A stretch of 6,849 nt of DNA from Flammeovirgaceae bacterium (GTDB lineage Bacteria; Bacteroidota; Bacteroidia; Cytophagales; Cyclobacteriaceae). The stretch spans positions 1-6,849 of the forward strand of contig JAKEEN010000217.1 of the NCBI GenBank assembly GCA_022616575.1. The letters run 5' to 3'. The position numbers were made by a program, and so were the translations under genes. Below, piece after piece: positions 5,641-6,849 of this stretch; positions within the stretch are counted from its first letter, which is position 1; each line of letters starts with the position of its first letter. The notes under the pieces were generated by a model. That model did not search any database, was not told where the DNA came from, and saw only the letters and a program-made list of their open reading frames with translations.

Positions 5641-6849
5641 TTAACCTGTAATAAGTTTTGCTTCCTGTTCTGAAACTTCCTGAAAATCGGGCTCTACATC
5701 ACTCACTTTCCATACGAGCTTACAGACATAGAAAAGTATAGTTCCCGAAATGACTGCAACATTTAAGTCGATGAGTACGGTTACAACGGTTGTAAAAAGA
5801 ATAAATGCAAGTTGAATATTTCGTTTCGTAAAACTGAACCATCGATTGGCCAGGTAATACCTTGGAAAGTCCTTATCAAAAACATCAAGGCCGGCCTTCA
5901 AAAGCACACCGATAAAAACAGCAGCAGGAACGAGTGTGAGGTAATCCTTAAATACTAAAATGCTTAACAGTGCAAACACACCAATTAAAACACCGGCTAG
6001 TCTGGTTTGAGCACCTTCCTTAATTAATAATACTGACCGTATTGTAGCCTGGGCGCCCGGAATTCCCTGGAAAAAACCTGCTGCTCCGTTAGCTACACCT
6101 TGCGCGATAAGTTCCTTGTTAAGATCCGATTTTTCCTTGGTCATCCGATCAATGATTAAAGCCGTGAGGAGAGAATCGAGATAGGCCAATAATGTAAGCT
6201 CCAGGGCAAATGGAATAGCCATTAAAATGTACTTAGGCTGAACGATTTCGGAAGGAAAATAACTCAATAAGATATTTCCGAATTCCTGAAATGATGTGAG
6301 CGTTGCACCCAATTGAATATGCTCGATGTTAACACCGAGTAACCCGATCAGTACCGACATGATAATGATACTGAACAGCACACCAGAGATTAAAGATCGA
6401 TACGGTGGGTTCAGAGGAATTTTTTTAACCAACCAGACGATCCCCAGAATCATACCAAAGGTACAGAGAGCGACAAGTAAGTTAAGGCCCAATCCGCCTT
6501 GCATTACTTCTTTTCCTTTGAGCGCAAAAACTTTTACAATTTGATCATACCAGATCAACACAGCTATTCCGTTCATAAATCCGAGAATGATCACATTAGG
6601 GACGAGAGCGATTAATCTTCCGAGACGCGCAATACCGGCAAGCACCAGCACAACCGCATTCATCATAAATACCAGTGTGATAAATTGCTCCGCCAGCATT
6701 TTCTCAGGGAAGTGATCATAAGCAAAAGCGATTGTGAGTGCCGATACGGCTGTCATCGGGGCTGTTGGCCCTGAGGCTTGCAACCGTGTGCCTCCAAAGA
6801 TTGAGGTGATAATAGGAATGACCGCAGCACCAATCATTCCGGCAAACGC
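5641..6849 (-). CDS. SulP-family anion transporter without STAS domain (5' end outside window)
   Basis: Inner-membrane SulP anion transporter, cut by the right edge. The frame stays open through the last base (reading ...Ala-Phe-Ala-Gly before Met at 6837), so that Met is internal and probably several dozen N-terminal residues, including the first membrane helices, are missing. Visible motifs: the substrate-site QASGPTAPMT just downstream of that Met, and further on ELTLLAYLDSLLTALIIDRMT, the SulP core LNKELIAQGVANGAAG, and GIPGAQATIRSVLLIKEGA. After the last hydrophobic segment (AVISGTILFYVCKLVWKV) only about 20 polar residues remain, so the C-terminal STAS domain usual in SulP proteins is absent; the TAA stop looks natural, not a frameshift. 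It differs clearly from the second SulP gene in sequence and domain content, so the two are not a recent duplication. Position 19 bases upstream of the carbonic anhydrase suggests bicarbonate transport, but substrate is unproven. Confidence 0.92.
   Translation of the reverse strand, partial: AFAGMIGAAVIPIITSIFGGTRLQASGPTAPMTAVSALTIAFAYDHFPEKMLAEQFITLVFMMNAVVLVLAGIARLGRLIALVPNVIILGFMNGIAVLIWYDQIVKVFALKGKEVMQGGLGLNLLVALCTFGMILGIVWLVKKIPLNPPYRSLISGVLFSIIIMSVLIGLLGVNIEHIQLGATLTSFQEFGNILLSYFPSEIVQPKYILMAIPFALELTLLAYLDSLLTALIIDRMTKEKSDLNKELIAQGVANGAAGFFQGIPGAQATIRSVLLIKEGAQTRLAGVLIGVFALLSILVFKDYLTLVPAAVFIGVLLKAGLDVFDKDFPRYYLANRWFSFTKRNIQLAFILFTTVVTVLIDLNVAVISGTILFYVCKLVWKVSDVEPDFQEVSEQEAKLITG

Noticed and set aside
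6835..6837. Taking the Met codon at 6837 as the start of the first SulP gene
   Set aside because: The frame remains open upstream to the window edge, and the Met lies within a conserved membrane segment just before the SGPTA motif, so it is internal.
5641..6849. Tandem duplication of a SulP-CA pair giving the whole cluster
   Set aside because: The two SulP proteins differ in domain content and share only family-level motifs, so a recent duplication of the pair is not supported.

Overview
The window looks like chromosomal DNA from a member of the Bacteroidota, possibly Cytophagales-like (inference). The evidence is two PorT-type outer-membrane beta-barrel genes, promoter-like TAnnTTTG boxes, no clear Shine-Dalgarno sequences, AT-rich intergenic DNA and moderate GC. 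It holds seven protein-coding genes, one cut by the right edge, and no RNA gene, CRISPR array, transposase or integrase. No gene-free stretch exceeds about 80 bases.

Layout. On the + strand, two paralogous secreted outer-membrane beta-barrel proteins (76-642 and 724-1344) lie in tandem. They converge on a minus-strand block, and a GC-rich hairpin at 1352-1397 separates the two directions. Read in its own direction (right to left), the minus block is: a SulP anion transporter without a STAS domain (5' end outside the window), a canonical beta-carbonic anhydrase, a second SulP transporter of another subclass with a C-terminal STAS domain, a carbonic-anhydrase-like protein that has lost most of its active site, and tyrosyl-tRNA synthetase (tyrS).

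How the genes may work together. The alternating SulP / CA / SulP / CA-like order suggests an inorganic-carbon module: SulP proteins moving bicarbonate (or another anion), with cytoplasmic CA interconverting CO2 and bicarbonate. Linkage and fusion of SulP and CA genes is established. The unusual part is the fourth member. The protein at 2734-3342 aligns without gaps to the active CA over the first 105 residues, yet two of three zinc ligands and the catalytic-dyad Arg are replaced. Its start codon overlaps the stop of the STAS-containing SulP gene (ATGA), so it sits where the CA domain would be in a SulP-CA fusion. It looks like an intact, retained pseudo-carbonic anhydrase, possibly a regulatory or structural partner of the transporter. 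This is the most interesting element of the window. tyrS probably has its own, near-leaderless promoter and is a housekeeping neighbour.

Limits: all family calls come from reading motifs by eye. No database search or structure prediction was run, and transporter substrates are not deducible from sequence alone.
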